Source: Diplonema papillatum
Taxonomy: Eukaryota; Euglenozoa; Diplonemea; Diplonemida; Diplonemidae
DNA: 64,000 bases
Direction: 5' to 3'
Assembly (NCBI GenBank): GCA_030068145.1
Contig: JAPJBO010000786.1
Span: forward strand, 42,929-106,928
In this document: positions 43,195 through 59,439 of the stretch, piece after piece
Layout: the number at the start of each line of letters is the position of its first letter
Position numbering within the stretch: the first letter of the stretch is position 1
Translations under genes and position numbers: made by a program
The notes under the pieces: generated by a model
Seen by the model: the letters and a program-made list of their open reading frames with translations, nothing else
The model's database searches: none
Told to the model about the DNA's origin: nothing

Positions 43195-45188
43195 TCATTT
43201 TGAGAAGGTGTGTGCATACGTTCCAAGTCTTTCGGATAAAGGACGCAAATTCGACCCAAGCCAAGCCCTCGACATGCGGCCGTCGGCTTCAGTGGAGACT
43301 TCGGGGTACGGGATGGACGGTGCTTCAGGGATGACGACAGGCGTCGCTGCATGCTTTGCAGCGTCCGCCGTGATTTGCGCGAGTTCACGCGGGGTCTGCT
43401 TATCCGAGGCGCCCGGCGGGTAAGCTGCACCTGCGAAGACTCGCTGCAGGTACTCGACAATTTCCTTGTCGTACATTTCGAAACCGGCTTTGAGTCGGTT
43501 CAGCTCTTCGACCTGCTTTTCGAAGCTCTCGCGCATAATACTCTTCGTGAGCCGCAGCTCCTTGTCCTTCTCCGCGAGGGATCGTTCAAAGTCGTTCGCT
43601 TGTTGGCCGAGCTCCCGCTCGCGTTCATCCGGATTCTGCCGGATTTGACCAACACGTGTGAGTGCGTCCTGTTGAGGGTTACACGGGAATTGTGCTCTGG
43701 TTGCGCCTTTGGTTGTTGGCTGACAAGCAGTGTTCACTGAAGGTCGGATGGAAGCATCGGCTCATCAAATGCAAAAAGAAAACGGGAACAAAGGCCTTCC
43801 ACCGGGCTGCTCGTTGAATCACGTTGGCGCAGGATGATTGAAAACGCGGTGTTTTAGAAAACTGAACACGAGAAGCGCTGCCGAATGGGAAAGCTATTAC
43901 CTTAACTTCAACTTCAGGATCGAATGGAAAGATCGGAAGCGCTTTGGTCGCACAACGTTTCGGTTAAAATCTTGCCCACCAGGACGATCCATGCAAGATG
44001 TACACGTGTTACACTGAACCGGAAAATCTGCTCGCAAGTCGACCGACGGAATGACTGGTAAAACAGACGTGTCGTTCGGGTAAAGGTAAAAAGGAAGAAG
44101 TGGAAGCATACGCTGCGTGCTTCGTTCGAGGGGTAGCACCCACGGCTCTCGACAATGATGTCGCGAAGCTCAGCTACCTTGTCGTCGGTGTCAGCAAGCT
44201 GTTGGCGTAGGCGCATGATCTGCGTTGACTCTGAGAACCTGTGCATGTTGCGGCCGCCGACTTTTTGCGCATTCGAGCGAGAGTGCTGCAGGTGGTCGAG
44301 CAGGTGTTCGCAGTCGGCAATCTGCCTCTCGAGCGAGTGAAGCGACTGCGCAGCGATCTTGCCCGCACCTTGCTGCTCTCGGTTCGCGCAGTTCGGGCAA
44401 TCATCCCAGACGCGTGGGTCCTCAAATATGGTGTCGCGCAGGGTCCGAAGTCGCTCAATTTCACGGTCCCTGTCGTCGAGCATCTCCATGTACATGTCGA
44501 CGTCTCTCGATATCTGCTCCAGCTGCGGGACCCCGAACCCGGCCATTTCCTTTTTCAGGTCTGCCTTCACTCTCTCGAACTCTTCAGCGACCATCATGCC
44601 CATCCGCTGCTCCTCGGCCTCAACGTCGACCAGTTTCTCCATCTTTTCGGAACGCTCATTCAGGTTCCAACCTGGGGGCTTTTTGTGATTCAGCATGGCA
44701 AGACTCCCGGTACGCCACGGAATCTTGGCCTCGCCCGTGTGGAAGGAATACAGTCGGTCTAAGATGGCTGTAAGATGGCCAACCTGCTCAGGCTCCATGG
44801 CAAACGCCAAGTCCGAGTTCAACGACGAGTCATACTTTAGAGCGATGACATGATCAGCATCCGGAATCTCAAGTCGCTCTTGTATGGAATTGATCTGGTG
44901 ACAGTCGACAACAACGACTTCTTCAACCTGGACGATGCACGAGTAGATGCACTTTCTCGCAACGATGATCAGGCGCATTTCTTCCTCACTCTGCCTCACA
45001 ATCGCCCGGACGCCGCCGAAGTAAAACATGACTGTGCCATCCAGGCTCCTCAGCGTATGGTACTTAGCCACCAGATCCGGAGGTACACCAACCACATGAA
45101 GACCAGTTCGCGAGTCTATCGGCCCCTGGAATGCCATGCCGCCACAATTCACCCCTTCTCCCACTCCCCCCACGCCTCTACTGTTCAT
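43195..45188 (-). CDS. Coiled-coil protein with a PH/GRAM-like N-terminal region
   Basis: Two exons: 45188-44112 (ATG at 45186-45188) and 43668-43195 (TGA), joined in phase 0 by a GTATGC donor and a CAACAG acceptor, giving about 516 residues. Residues ~15-140 form a compact alpha/beta region (VPPDLVAKYHTLRSLDGTVM, VRAIVRQSEEEMRLIIVARK, HVIALKYDSSLN) that resembles a PH- or GRAM-type fold. Long coiled coils follow (EAEEQRMGMMVAEEFERVKA, RDVDMYMEMLDDRDREIERL), a CPNCANREQQ segment, more heptads, and in exon 2 DFERSLAEKDKELRLTK. Such a layout is common in cytoskeletal or flagellar adaptors; no family is recognised. The C-terminus after the second coiled coil is Pro/Ala-rich. Confidence 0.8.
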
Positions 45189-45568
45189 GTCCACGTGAAG
45201 TGCTAACACATATTCTCAAAGGGCGAAGGTTTGTAGCTGTGGCTCGTTTTTGTTTCGGAGATATGCTGAAGTGTAGTCACTGCAAGGCTACTCCCTCCGG
45301 TTCGTCACTGGGGCTAGTAGCCCAGCCTTTTCAAGACAGGAGCGGTGCCTCCCCTTTTGTTGTGTACGGGAGCCAGCCGAACCAAGCGGCTCCGACTTCT
45401 CAACAAAAGCTACAAGGCGTGGGTTATTGGGGCCGGTATAAAACCCGAGGATGTGCCGCAGCAAAGCCAAGTTGACGCAGAGTGCGCTACCTCCGCTCGG
45501 AAGCAAGCTACTTTGTTTCTCTGGACGGATTGGAGCGGCAAACCTGTCGTTCGGATTATTGTTATTCT
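45189..45568. other. Intergenic, no gene seen
   Basis: Short spacer upstream of the coiled-coil gene. No supported feature. Confidence 0.4.
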
Positions 45569-45940
45569 TCAAAGACACAAGTTTATTTTCCTACAAAAAA
45601 AGCGGATCTGGCGCTTCCTTTGTTTGTGCGCACAAGCAGCGCACCACCGCTTATCGCCCAGGCGCAAGGGGGGCACACCCAAGCGTTTTTTTGCCTCCGG
45701 GAGGCCAAGCCGGTCAACCACCTGCTTGTTTTTCAGCCTGCTCTTCAGGCAGGTCTGCTCGCCTTTGTTACCACACCGGTAACAATTGGCACCCTCGGCG
45801 TGCACGGTGTCGCATGAGGGATAGAACACACAAGTTGTTCTTTCATCAGCTTTCGCCTCCTCCGTGGGCCACTCAACCGCGGCCACGTCCTTCCATTTCA
45901 CAGTAGAAAGATCAATGTCGTCACAATGAACGGCGGGCAT
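45569..45940 (-). CDS. Small cysteine-rich putative zinc-binding protein
   Basis: A 123-residue frame begins with ATG at 45938-45940 (MPAVHCDDIDLSTVKWKDVA) and ends near 45569. It has CVFYPSCD, CYRCGNKGEQTC and WCAAC, suggesting two small zinc-binding knuckles separated by a basic segment (KSRLKNKQVVDRLGLPEAKK). The C-terminal KQRKRQIRF could be nuclear targeting, or could be read past a splice donor. It lies downstream of RPA1 in the same direction. The FYPSCD and CYRC words weakly recall the zinc ribbon of the RPA1 DBD-C domain, which the neighbouring RPA1 model lacks, but no OB-fold strands follow. Function unknown. Confidence 0.5.
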   Translation of the reverse strand: MPAVHCDDIDLSTVKWKDVAAVEWPTEEAKADERTTCVFYPSCDTVHAEGANCYRCGNKGEQTCLKSRLKNKQVVDRLGLPEAKKRLGVPPLRLGDKRWCAACAHKQRKRQIRFFCRKINLCL

Positions 45941-46815
45941 TTTCACTTACGTCCCTTTTGTTTGTGCGCACTTCCTTCAAACCTGTTTTGTTCATCTAAC
46001 GGGAGTGAGGATAGTACGCTGCCATCGATCTGTTTTTGTTCTTGACAAATTGCATTTGTTAGAGTCTAGTCGAGTAACTTAGACAGTGGTAGTAGTAGTA
46101 GTACAAGTAAGACCGTTGGTCGCAATGAACGTTTTCCAACATACTGGTGGCACCGCTGCAGCCAGCAGCCCATCACGCCGAGCAGAGAGTAGACGTGACG
46201 AAGTGCTTTGGGTGCACGATACCACCAACGGGAAAAAGGTGAGGAATTCCTCACCCTCTTTTTTCCAGCCTCTTTTTTTTTTGAGGAATTCCTCGCACGT
46301 TAGCAGCACTGGTATCGAATACTGTCTCCAGGGAAGCAGAAATCGGTTGTAGCAAAAAGACCGGTCAAGAAACAAGGCGAGAAACTTCTCTGAACGAGAC
46401 TGCAACCTGGTTGCTGAGGTCGGGCGTGGAAATGGAAGGGAGGACGGGCACGCAGATGCGTCAAAGAACGCACTGCAAAGCCTCGAAAGAGGGATGCAAT
46501 GGGCCCCCGTGATCAGTAACCACTCTCTGGAGCGCATTCTTGAGCGTGCGAAACGACAGATTGTCTGTTCCCTAACGCCGAGAGGGTGAAGGAAGTTTAT
46601 CGCGTCTTCGAGTGTTGCCGACAATCAACCGGCGTTGATGCACAGTCTGGTGTCTTTCGAATTTCCAAGAAGAAAAACGAGGCCAGTTCTCGTCCTAGTG
46701 ACATGCAGAACACAGGGCCATTGGCACACGCCGCCGCTACTGCCATGGCCGTTCCTGGTTGAATGGCTGGAAGACGTAAGACGAACACCAGCAAAATTGA
46801 ATGGAGGATCTGTGG
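45941..46815. other. RPA1 3' flank, no gene seen
   Basis: Contains a short GTA run at 46087-46104 and two GAGGAATTCCTC palindromes near 46239-46295 separated by a poly-T tract. No supported coding sequence. Confidence 0.45.
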
Positions 46816-51785
<4,970 letters not shown>

Positions 51786-54136
51786 CACCTTCACTTCACC
51801 CCCAACCCTCACTTCCCACCCCCCACGCTGCAACAACTCGAGGATGGTTACATCCCAACTGCAGTCGGGATCTACTTTGCCTAGCCTTGGTTCATGCGCT
51901 GAGCGTGAAGCATTTCCGAGCTTTGTGTCTTCTGCAAAAGAAATCACCCCAGTGAAAGAGGATTGTGCAGAAACGGGTACCCTGTGGCCGAAAACAAATT
52001 TGATTTACCAAACCTCTCAGAGAGATAGCACAAAGTGCAGCAAAGCTTGTTCAAATGAATCCAAGGTATTCTGTGTGCATGATCAAAGTCAATTTAAAGT
52101 CGCCCCGCTAATAGACGGTTTGCATGGCATGTGTTTTGACCTTGCCATTCGCCATTGTCTGTAGCGGCGATAGGTCGCACTGCGCATCTGCAATCGCCTC
52201 TTTTGGCCACGACTCTTCGTCAGTCCGTCGTCAGGTGCACGTTGGTGCCTTCTTATGGCGAGCTTGCTCATCGTGAACGGCGAAAAAAGTCGACATCAAA
52301 ACAAATACGGGAGAGACTAGCTAGAAAGCAGTCCAGAAATCGCCTGCCGCTTCGGTCAAAACAAGCTGTTTTTGGACTACGTCGTATCGGGGGCCAGCGA
52401 TTTTAGACGCGTATCTCCGGCCGGAAAATAGCCCGAACACTGCGTGAACAATGCTGGACAAACTGCCGAGGTTCGTTTTCGAAGCCTCGTTGCGCCGAGC
52501 GAGAGAACACATCAAAGCAGGGTACGGGCCTCCACCGTCAGGCGAGCCAGGCTATTCGGGGCGGCACTGGGATGACACACCTTTCGCTGTCCCCAGGGCC
52601 TTTCCCCATCATATCCACCTGCATGCGTTCTCGACCGCCCTGAACTTGCCTGAGAGAGAGACAGAGAGCGAGAGAGAGAGTAAGAGAGAGAAAACTGAGA
52701 CAACGTCTCATGAGTTTTGGATGATACGCGAGATCAGGCAACCTGGCGCAGTTCTGTTGTTGAAATGGGCTGCTCTGGAAGAAATTTTCAAGGACGGCAC
52801 CTTATCGCAACCGAGACAACGACTTCCTCATGAGTCAGTCTGGCTTCTTCGGTGATATCTTTCTGCGCCTTCAGCGTCCGTCCTCCTTGACTGAACCTTC
52901 CCCTTGCAGCTTGCACAACAACAGGTGCAGCCAGTAAAGCAATCTCGATACCTCGAGACCTTGTTTCATTGCACACTTGTTTTCCGGTAACAAATAATCG
53001 TTGTGACGACAAATCTGTGGTCGCAGGCGCAATTTATGTCCGGGCAAGCTTTTTCGCCCGGTGGCCGAGATGAACTTCAGAAGAGACCCATAGCAAAAAC
53101 CCGTACACGCAAGCGTTGACCGCACTACCCTGAATTCACATCCTGGACGTGAGCTTAGGTGGCAATTGAACATGATCGTCCTCGGTTTCCGCACACGTCG
53201 TTGTTCGCTAGTAGTGTGTCGTTCGAGTTTGGGAGCAAGAACAGAGGGACCTCTGCAAAGAACAATTTGCACTTCATGATGAAGCTGAAACTGGGGATGC
53301 AGTGGTCGGAGCAAGCTTGAATTTGGCAGTGGTTCATAAAGAACGTTTCGGAGTAGGAAAGCTGGCTACTTTGAGGCCAGAACAGGAGACGGACGCGACG
53401 ATGACCTTCAAAACGGTCCAAACTTTGTGACCCTCGTTGCATGTGTGTATAGAAACCGCTGCTCCGGATGAAGACACCCTTCATAGTTGCCTTGTCGCAA
53501 GACTCCCGCGCTCCTTATTTTGTGTGTCGTGTGAGCGTACAGATTGGTGTATTTCGATCTTGTTGTTTGTGGTAGCTTTGTGCATGTTTCTGGTGGTCGG
53601 TAAGCAAGCATGCGGGCAAATTGATTCATCCTCATCAGAATTTTCTATTTGCACGGACTAAGGATAGCCTGCTAATGTATGTATAATGGAGGGCAAACTT
53701 CACGACGGTCAAGTGACCACCGACTTCAACAAAAACATCAGGGCGTTTGGGGCTTCGCGTTTGTGCTCACGTCTTGTACATAAGTTGGACGCAAGTGAAA
53801 CACGGCTTGTGGCGGAGGCGACCTTCCCAGTTCCTCGATCATTGTGGGTTGTTTGTGCAACAGTTTTTTTGACGATATCCTTACTCTCTGAGCAGGCTCT
53901 TTGAAGCCTAAGTCTAGCTATGAAGCAACTTAAAGTAAAAGCAATGCCTTTCGCGAGGCCTTTCGTGCCTCGCTCTGCTCTGGCCTTTTGGGGTCCAAAA
54001 CCGAACCGTTTCTGTCTTCATTCATTCATAGTGCGATCAAATCAAATATTCTGTTCCTTTCGCACGCAGCACCCGCGATGCATGAAGCACACAGCTAAGG
54101 TGCACTGACGTATTGTCATGTTGATGCCAGTGTTTC
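51786..54136. other. RPA1 upstream region, no clear gene
   Basis: A plus-strand frame at 52451-52640 starting with ATG (MLDKLPRFVFEASLRRAREH) is protein-like but ends in a GA-rich simple tract (52650-52690), with no splice partner or family found. The remainder shows nothing. Confidence 0.4.
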
Positions 54137-54367
<231 letters not shown>

Positions 54368-54408
54368 GGTCTTGGATGTCATTTGTTGTTGTTGGATGCC
54401 ATTTGTTG

Positions 54409-54468
54409 TTTAGAGTTAAAGTTCGCTTGAAATTCCGGGGGTTTAGGGTCTCCGTGTGACCGTTCCTG
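54409..54468 (+). repeat. Dispersed TTTAGAGTTAAAG repeat, copy 4
   Basis: The first ~60 bp are almost identical to copy 3, up to GTGTGACCGTTC, then the match stops. It follows directly on the TTG microsatellite. Confidence 0.8.
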
Positions 54469-54604
54469 TTTGTTGGTGCTGTTGTTGCTAACGTGGTCCT
54501 TTCATCATAACTTGTGGAGTTGAGCCTTGTTATTGTTCTGCCACCCGCAGACTTTGCAGTTGGTCTGACGGGGACGAGATTTCCGGGGTCCTCGCCTGTT
54601 TGAC

Positions 54605-55620
54605 TTTCTTCGTACTTTTAGAAAAAGTACGAAAGGTCAGACTGCCGGCTGACACTCGGACCGAGTCGGAAAAAAGTACGAAAAAAGTACGATACGAAAC
54701 TGGCGAGCTAGCCACAGGTACAGACCAAATTGGCAATGGTGAACTCTGGAGAACTAAGCCAAAGCCCATTGAAAGTTCATCGAAAACAATGGACCACAAG
54801 TTTCCGCAACCCATTTGCAGCAAAATAGGTGGGGCTCGATGCAATACCTCTCGGGCAACCGCAACTGTTCACTTCGTACGTGGGTCGAAGTTGCGGCATG
54901 GCATAAGCGATGCACGTGCGCCTTTTTTCCCCGCTGTGGCCGCTCGCATCACTGAATACTATCATGGAGTCCTGACACACGGCGACGTCCTTCAGCCTGA
55001 GAGTCAGAGCGTCACTCTGTTCCGCGCGAACTGCTCAAAATAGTGTTGCGCCTTCCCCAAGTACCGCTGGCGCACGGTTTGATTTCAACCGGGAACCATC
55101 TATGACCGGTGATCCCGGTGCTCTAGAGTCACTGCGATAACAAACTGACGAGGGATCAATTGGGCCCATGCAAGCAGCCTGTTTGTGACCGGTTTGGATA
55201 ATCTGCGTCTTGATATCTGCAGTCTCTGTCCCTTCTGCTGGTTCCTTCTCCTGTCACTTCTGCCGTGCGACAAACCGGCGACGGGAAATGCCGCGAGAAA
55301 TTTCTCAGAAACTTGGCCCATTCCGTGCCAAGACTTTCGTGGCCCTGGCCTGAGGATGTGGACAACACGATGGCTGTGCACTGAGCCGGCAGGTGTGCCT
55401 CTGCGTTCATCACCCATTGGGTCCCAAATCAACCAGAAAAATAGCCACAGAAATCACCCACAAAAACTAACGGAAATCTCGGCTGAATTATTTCGAACTC
55501 TTTTTGGTACTTTCTTCCGACTCGGCCCGAGTCAGACGGCCGTCTACCTTTTTCCCTCGGGAAAAAGTACGGAAACGTCCGGTCCGAGACGGTCGGAGTC
55601 AGACCGACTGCGAAGTACGG
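54605..55620. repeat. Imperfect inverted repeats around GTACGAAA words
   Basis: The block at about 54605-54705 contains a hairpin (TTCGTACTTTT, AGA, AAAAGTACGAA), then AGACTGCCGGCTGACACTCG, GACCGAGTCGG and several AAAAAGTACGAA words. The block at about 55485-55620, in reverse complement, repeats AGACGGCCGTCTGACTCGGG and CCGAGTCGGAAGAAAGTAC. Between them are ~780 bp without recognisable coding. Possibly the ends of a decayed ~1-kb element. Confidence 0.45.
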
Positions 55621-55935
55621 ATGAGAGGTTTGAAACAGCAGTACCAGACGAGGCTGTTGAAGCTTTTCGCCAGCAGCACGTCGAGGAGCCACCTGCACTC
55701 GGTACTGGAAACACGTTAGCCTTTCATGACAAGCCAGGTGCGGGTGCAGCATACCGATGTTTCTCGTCCGAGTCTAGAGGTTGGTAAATTGAAATTCTCA
55801 ATTTAGCTCTCTAGCGAGCTATCCCACGTTTCTGGGGCAGGCCGTGGGGTACCCCCACCCCGGACATTTCTCTACCGTTTTTTTTTGGTATTTTTGAGAA
55901 TTCAAAATTCGTCGAAAACTTTTCTCTTTTGGGGG

Positions 55936-56174
55936 GCACCTAGCTGAGTGGTCAGGTCGTCGGTGCTGAAAGTGGCCCCTGGCTGGAGGCACCGGTTCGA
56001 TCCCCACTCCGGAAGAAAAACAACACGGTACCAAAGCTAGGCGTCTGGGGATGGACTCCCGGAAGCAACTCCTAGTCCAACAAGCTCAGAGAACACCGCC
56101 CTGTAAAGCGGATGCCGGTGGGAAGGAGGGGACCTACAACAGGCGAGCACAAAAAAAAAAAAAAAAAAAAAAAA
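55936..56174 (+). mobile_element. tRNA-derived SINE with poly(A) tail
   Basis: A box TAGCTGAGTGGTC at 55941-55953 and B box GGTTCGATCC at 55994-56003. A short body follows, then a 24-base A run at 56151-56174. This is the canonical layout of a retroposed Pol III transcript. No acceptor-stem pairing, so not a functional tRNA gene. Confidence 0.75.
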
Positions 56175-56177
56175 TCT

Positions 56178-56440
56178 CGCGGCGGACAACGGCGTGGCAC
56201 AGTCGTCAGTTGACGACGTTCCTTACCTACGGGTGGGAGGTTCGGTTCCCGCCGGTGGACTTTTTTCCGGGTCTGCACTCAGCATCAAAGGTTCACCAGG
56301 GGCGGTCCGGAGGGGCCCTCCCCCCTGGATAAGGGCCCCCAACTTGCCATCATCAAGGTTTTCCGGGGGGGGGTCCGGGGTACGCGCCCCGAACTTGCTA
56401 TCATCCCAACCGAACTTGCCATCAGGGTTCAACGGGTTCG
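56178..56440 (+). repeat. Second tRNA-like head with GAACTT-type tail
   Basis: A-box-like TGGCACAGTCGTC (56195-56207) and B box GGTTCGGTTCCC (56239-56250), then a G/C-rich body. From 56340 come repeated CCGAACTTGCCATCA-like words, the same kind of tail as in the repeats at 3055-3310 and 12115-12295. The tail grades into the 36-bp minisatellite. Confidence 0.6.
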
Positions 56441-56444
56441 GGTT

Positions 56445-57575
56445 TTCACAAACGCCGAACTGGACAAAAAGGTTCGGGTTTGCACCAACGCCGGACCTGG
56501 GCAAAAGGTGCGGATTTGCACCAACGCCAGGCTGAGCAAAACAATTCGGGTTGGACAAACCGGACCGGCAAGAAGCTTCGGGTTTGCACAACGCCCGACT
56601 GGGCAAACGGTTCGGGTTGCACAAACGCTGGACTGGACAAAAAGGTTCGGGTTTGCACAAACGCCGGCCTGGGCAAAAAGGTTCGGGTTTGCGCAAACGC
56701 CGGACTGGACAAAAAGGTTCGGGTTTGCACAAACGCCGGACTGGACAAAAACTTTCGGTTTTGCGCAAATGCCGGACTGGACAAAAAGGTTCGGGTTTGC
56801 ACAAACGCCGGCCTGGGCAAAAAGGTTCGGGTTTGCACAAACGCCGGACTGGGCAAAAAGGTTCGGGTTTGCGCAAACGCTGGACTGGACAAAAAGGTTC
56901 GGGTTTGCACAAACGCCGGACTGGGCAAAAAGGTTCGGGTTTGCGCAAACGCCGGACTGGACAAAAAGGTTCGGGTTTGCACAAACGCCGGCCTGGGCAA
57001 AAAGGTTCGGGTTTGCGCAAACGCCGGACTGGACAAAAAGGTTCGGGTTTGCACAAACGCCGGACTGGACAAAAACTTTCGGGTTTGCGCAAACGCCGGA
57101 CTGGACAAAAAGGTTCGGGTTTGCACAAACGCCGGCCTGGGCAAAAAGGTTCGGGTTTGCGCAAACGCCGGACTGGACAAAAGGTTCGGGTTTGCACAAA
57201 CGCCGGCCTGGACAAAAAGGTTCGGGTTTGCACAAACGCCGGACTGGACAAAAAGGTTCGGGTTTGCGCAAACGCCGGACTGGACAAAAAGGTTCGGGTT
57301 TGCACAAACGCCGGCCTGGGCAAAAAGGTTCGGGTTTGCGCAAACGCCGGACTGGACAAAAAGGTTCGGGTTTGCACAAACGCCGGACTGGACAAAAACT
57401 TTCGGTTTTGCGCAAATGCCGGACTGGACAAAAAGGTTCGGGTTTGCACAAACGCCGGCCTGGGCAAAAAGGTTCGGGTTTGCGCAAACGCCGGACTGGA
57501 CAAAAGGTTCGGGTTTGCACAAACGCCGGACTGGGCAAAAAGGTTCGGGTTTGCGCAAACGCCGGACTGAGCAAA
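56445..57575 (+). repeat. 36-bp minisatellite, about 30 units
   Basis: Units of 36 bp read ACAAAAAGGTTCGGG, TTTGC-CAAACGCCGG, ACTGG. Two alternations are superimposed: GCACAAAC versus GCGCAAAC, and GGCCTGGGC versus GGACTGGAC. These create 72-bp and longer higher-order periods, for example variant units with ACTTTCGG at about 56750, 57075 and 57395. Because 36 is divisible by three and the unit lacks stops in most frames, long frames exist on both strands. They are not believed to be genes. Confidence 0.95.
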
Positions 57576-57629
57576 AGGTTACCTCTAGACTCGCTAAGGG
57601 TGGTCCTAACACCCATGTACTTGATTAGT

Positions 57630-58874
57630 TCAAACTGACAGTCGGCCAATGGGAGTGGCTGTATGGAACGGTGTTCTACCGCTGTCGTCCGACAAACTGA
57701 TCAACGACGGATCGAGGGACACGAGCAGCTTGATGACTGCCACACGACCCGCAGCCGATGCGTAGTGCAGAGGGGTGGACCCCGTGTTGTCTCGTGAAGA
57801 GCAACACACGCCTTTGCGGATGAGTGCGCGCACGGTGTCGACGTGTCCTGCCAACGCTGCGCAGTGAAGCGGTTTTCTGCCGGAGTAGTCCGACGACTCA
57901 ACGTCCGCCCGTGCGTGGAGGAGGGTCTCAGTCACGAGACCCGCGGACGAAGCGACGTGCAGCGCGGTTCTGCCTTCCGTGTCTATTGCTGACACAGGGC
58001 TTCCGTGTTCAATGAGAAGCCGAGCGACGCCAGCGTGTCCGTTAGACGCAGCCCAGTGCAACGGTGTTCTCACATTAGCATCAGCCAGAGCCGACTCTGC
58101 GCCAAAGGCCATGAGTAGCTTCACTGAGTCTTCGTCGCCTGTCGAAGCAGCAAAGTGCATCGCTGTTTGCCTCTGGTTGTCACCCGCTGCCGTCTCGGCG
58201 CCGGCTTGCAGCAGGACTTGTAGGACGTTCCGCCACTGGCAAGCGACAGCCCAGTGCAAGGGCTGTCTGCCGTGCCTGTCAGCAGCCATGAGGTGCGCAC
58301 CACGTTGTAGCAACAGCAACGCGACTTCGGCACGGCCACGCTCAGCTGCTCTGTGAAGGGGCGTCAAGCTGTCTTCAGACACACTGTTCACATCTGCACC
58401 CAGGTCCAGTAACTCGATGACCGCAGCCGATTGTCCGGCCACTACGGAGAAGTGGATAGGCGTTCTCCCCAGCTCATCGCGCTGCTCCAAACCGCAGCCC
58501 ATACGTTGCGACTCGATTAGCAGACGGAGAATCGACGTTGTCCCCGAGGCCGCCACCCGGTGCACGGGCGACACGAAGTTGACAGTCTTCGCCCTCATCG
58601 GCACCGCGACGAAAAGCGTGACCAACTCCTTCTGCCCGGTGTCGCACGCCAGTTGCAGCGGCGACTGCGAAGATTTATCCAACGCGTCAACGTCGCCGCC
58701 GTACAATACGAGCATTTTTGCAATTGCAGCCAGGCTCAGCTTCACTGCCCAGTGCAGTGGCGTGAAGCCGTGCTCACCCCTCGCGTCGACGGACGCGCCA
58801 TGCTGCAGAAGGTACAAGACAACTGGTGCACAGCCGGCATGCACCGCTGAAAGCAGCGGTGTTGACTGTTTCAT
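57630..58874 (-). CDS. Ankyrin-repeat protein
   Basis: A single-exon, 414-residue protein runs from ATG 58872-58874 (MKQSTPLLSAVHAG) to a stop near 57630. It consists almost wholly of about twelve 33-residue ankyrin repeats with the usual TPLHWA and GADV signatures (GFTPLHWAVKLS, RTPIHFSVVAGQ, RTPLHWAASNGH, GSTPLHYASAAGR). The repeats are ungapped and the consensus positions are well kept, so it is likely a functional protein-interaction scaffold. No other domain, signal peptide or membrane segment is seen, and the partner is unknown. Its 3' end abuts the 36-bp minisatellite. A diverged TTTAGAG-family repeat lies just upstream of the start. Confidence 0.9.
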   Translation of the reverse strand: MKQSTPLLSAVHAGCAPVVLYLLQHGASVDARGEHGFTPLHWAVKLSLAAIAKMLVLYGGDVDALDKSSQSPLQLACDTGQKELVTLFVAVPMRAKTVNFVSPVHRVAASGTTSILRLLIESQRMGCGLEQRDELGRTPIHFSVVAGQSAAVIELLDLGADVNSVSEDSLTPLHRAAERGRAEVALLLLQRGAHLMAADRHGRQPLHWAVACQWRNVLQVLLQAGAETAAGDNQRQTAMHFAASTGDEDSVKLLMAFGAESALADANVRTPLHWAASNGHAGVARLLIEHGSPVSAIDTEGRTALHVASSAGLVTETLLHARADVESSDYSGRKPLHCAALAGHVDTVRALIRKGVCCSSRDNTGSTPLHYASAAGRVAVIKLLVSLDPSLISLSDDSGRTPFHTATPIGRLSV

Positions 58875-58908
58875 GTTACGATCCCCTCCTGGGGGTGGGG
58901 CACATCCT

Positions 58909-58985
58909 TTTTGGAGTTGTAGTTCGCTTGAGACTCCGGGATTTTAGAGTCTCCGGGTGACCTTCGTCGAATGGATTCTTTTAGC
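58909..58985 (+). repeat. Dispersed TTTAGAGTTAAAG repeat, copy 5 (diverged)
   Basis: TTTTTGGAGTTGTAGTTCGC, TTGAGACTCCGG, TTTTAGAGTCTCCGGGTGAC and GAATGGATTCTTTTAGC follow the same block order as the other copies, with more substitutions. It starts about 35 bp upstream of the ankyrin gene's ATG. Confidence 0.6.
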
Positions 58986-59439
58986 TAATACGTACTGGGT
59001 AGGTTTGGGGGGCATGCATGGCTTCTTTCGTGTACACTTTACGTGCTTGCTTTAGCAAGTCAGGTTCGTAACAATTTGTGACCAACACCAAGATTTCCCC
59101 AGGTCAGGGGAGTGTTCTTGGGCTCCCCCACGTCTTACAAGTTTTTGATTAGGTGAATGCATAAGACTGCCGGAAACAATGCAGTAGGCAACGCCAGGAG
59201 ATGTCTGGGTTTGCTCAGGCTGGGTGGGCTTGGAAGGCTGGGTCCGGATCGGCACTAGTTAAACACGGTTGTGTCCAGCACCAGGTGCCGGAGAGAAATA
59301 CGGAGTCTCCAGGTGCAGGTGTGGCACAACCGCAAATCGGGCGTGGCATACCTGCAAGTAGTGCTCTGTTTCACGGGTGAAAGTGAGAGACTTCAGGAAC
59401 CGACAAGATTTTGGCGAATCCTACGGAATTCAGGGGGGG

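Noticed and set aside
46079-46624. 181-codon minus-strand frame downstream of RPA1 as the missing DBD-C exon
   Set aside because: It has no CxxC zinc ribbon and no OB-fold strand pattern, and is Ser/Arg-rich as expected of non-coding GC-rich DNA.
52451-52855. 134-codon plus-strand gene
   Set aside because: The first ~60 residues look protein-like, but the frame runs into a GA simple repeat and no splice partner or family is visible.
56445-57575. CRISPR-like regular repeats
   Set aside because: Units are contiguous with no unique spacers, the genome is eukaryotic and no cas genes are present.
56223-57649. Five or more long overlapping frames (340-426 codons) on both strands
   Set aside because: They are all generated by the 36-bp minisatellite, whose unit length is a multiple of three and which lacks stops. 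Composition is a monotonous translation of one unit in every frame.
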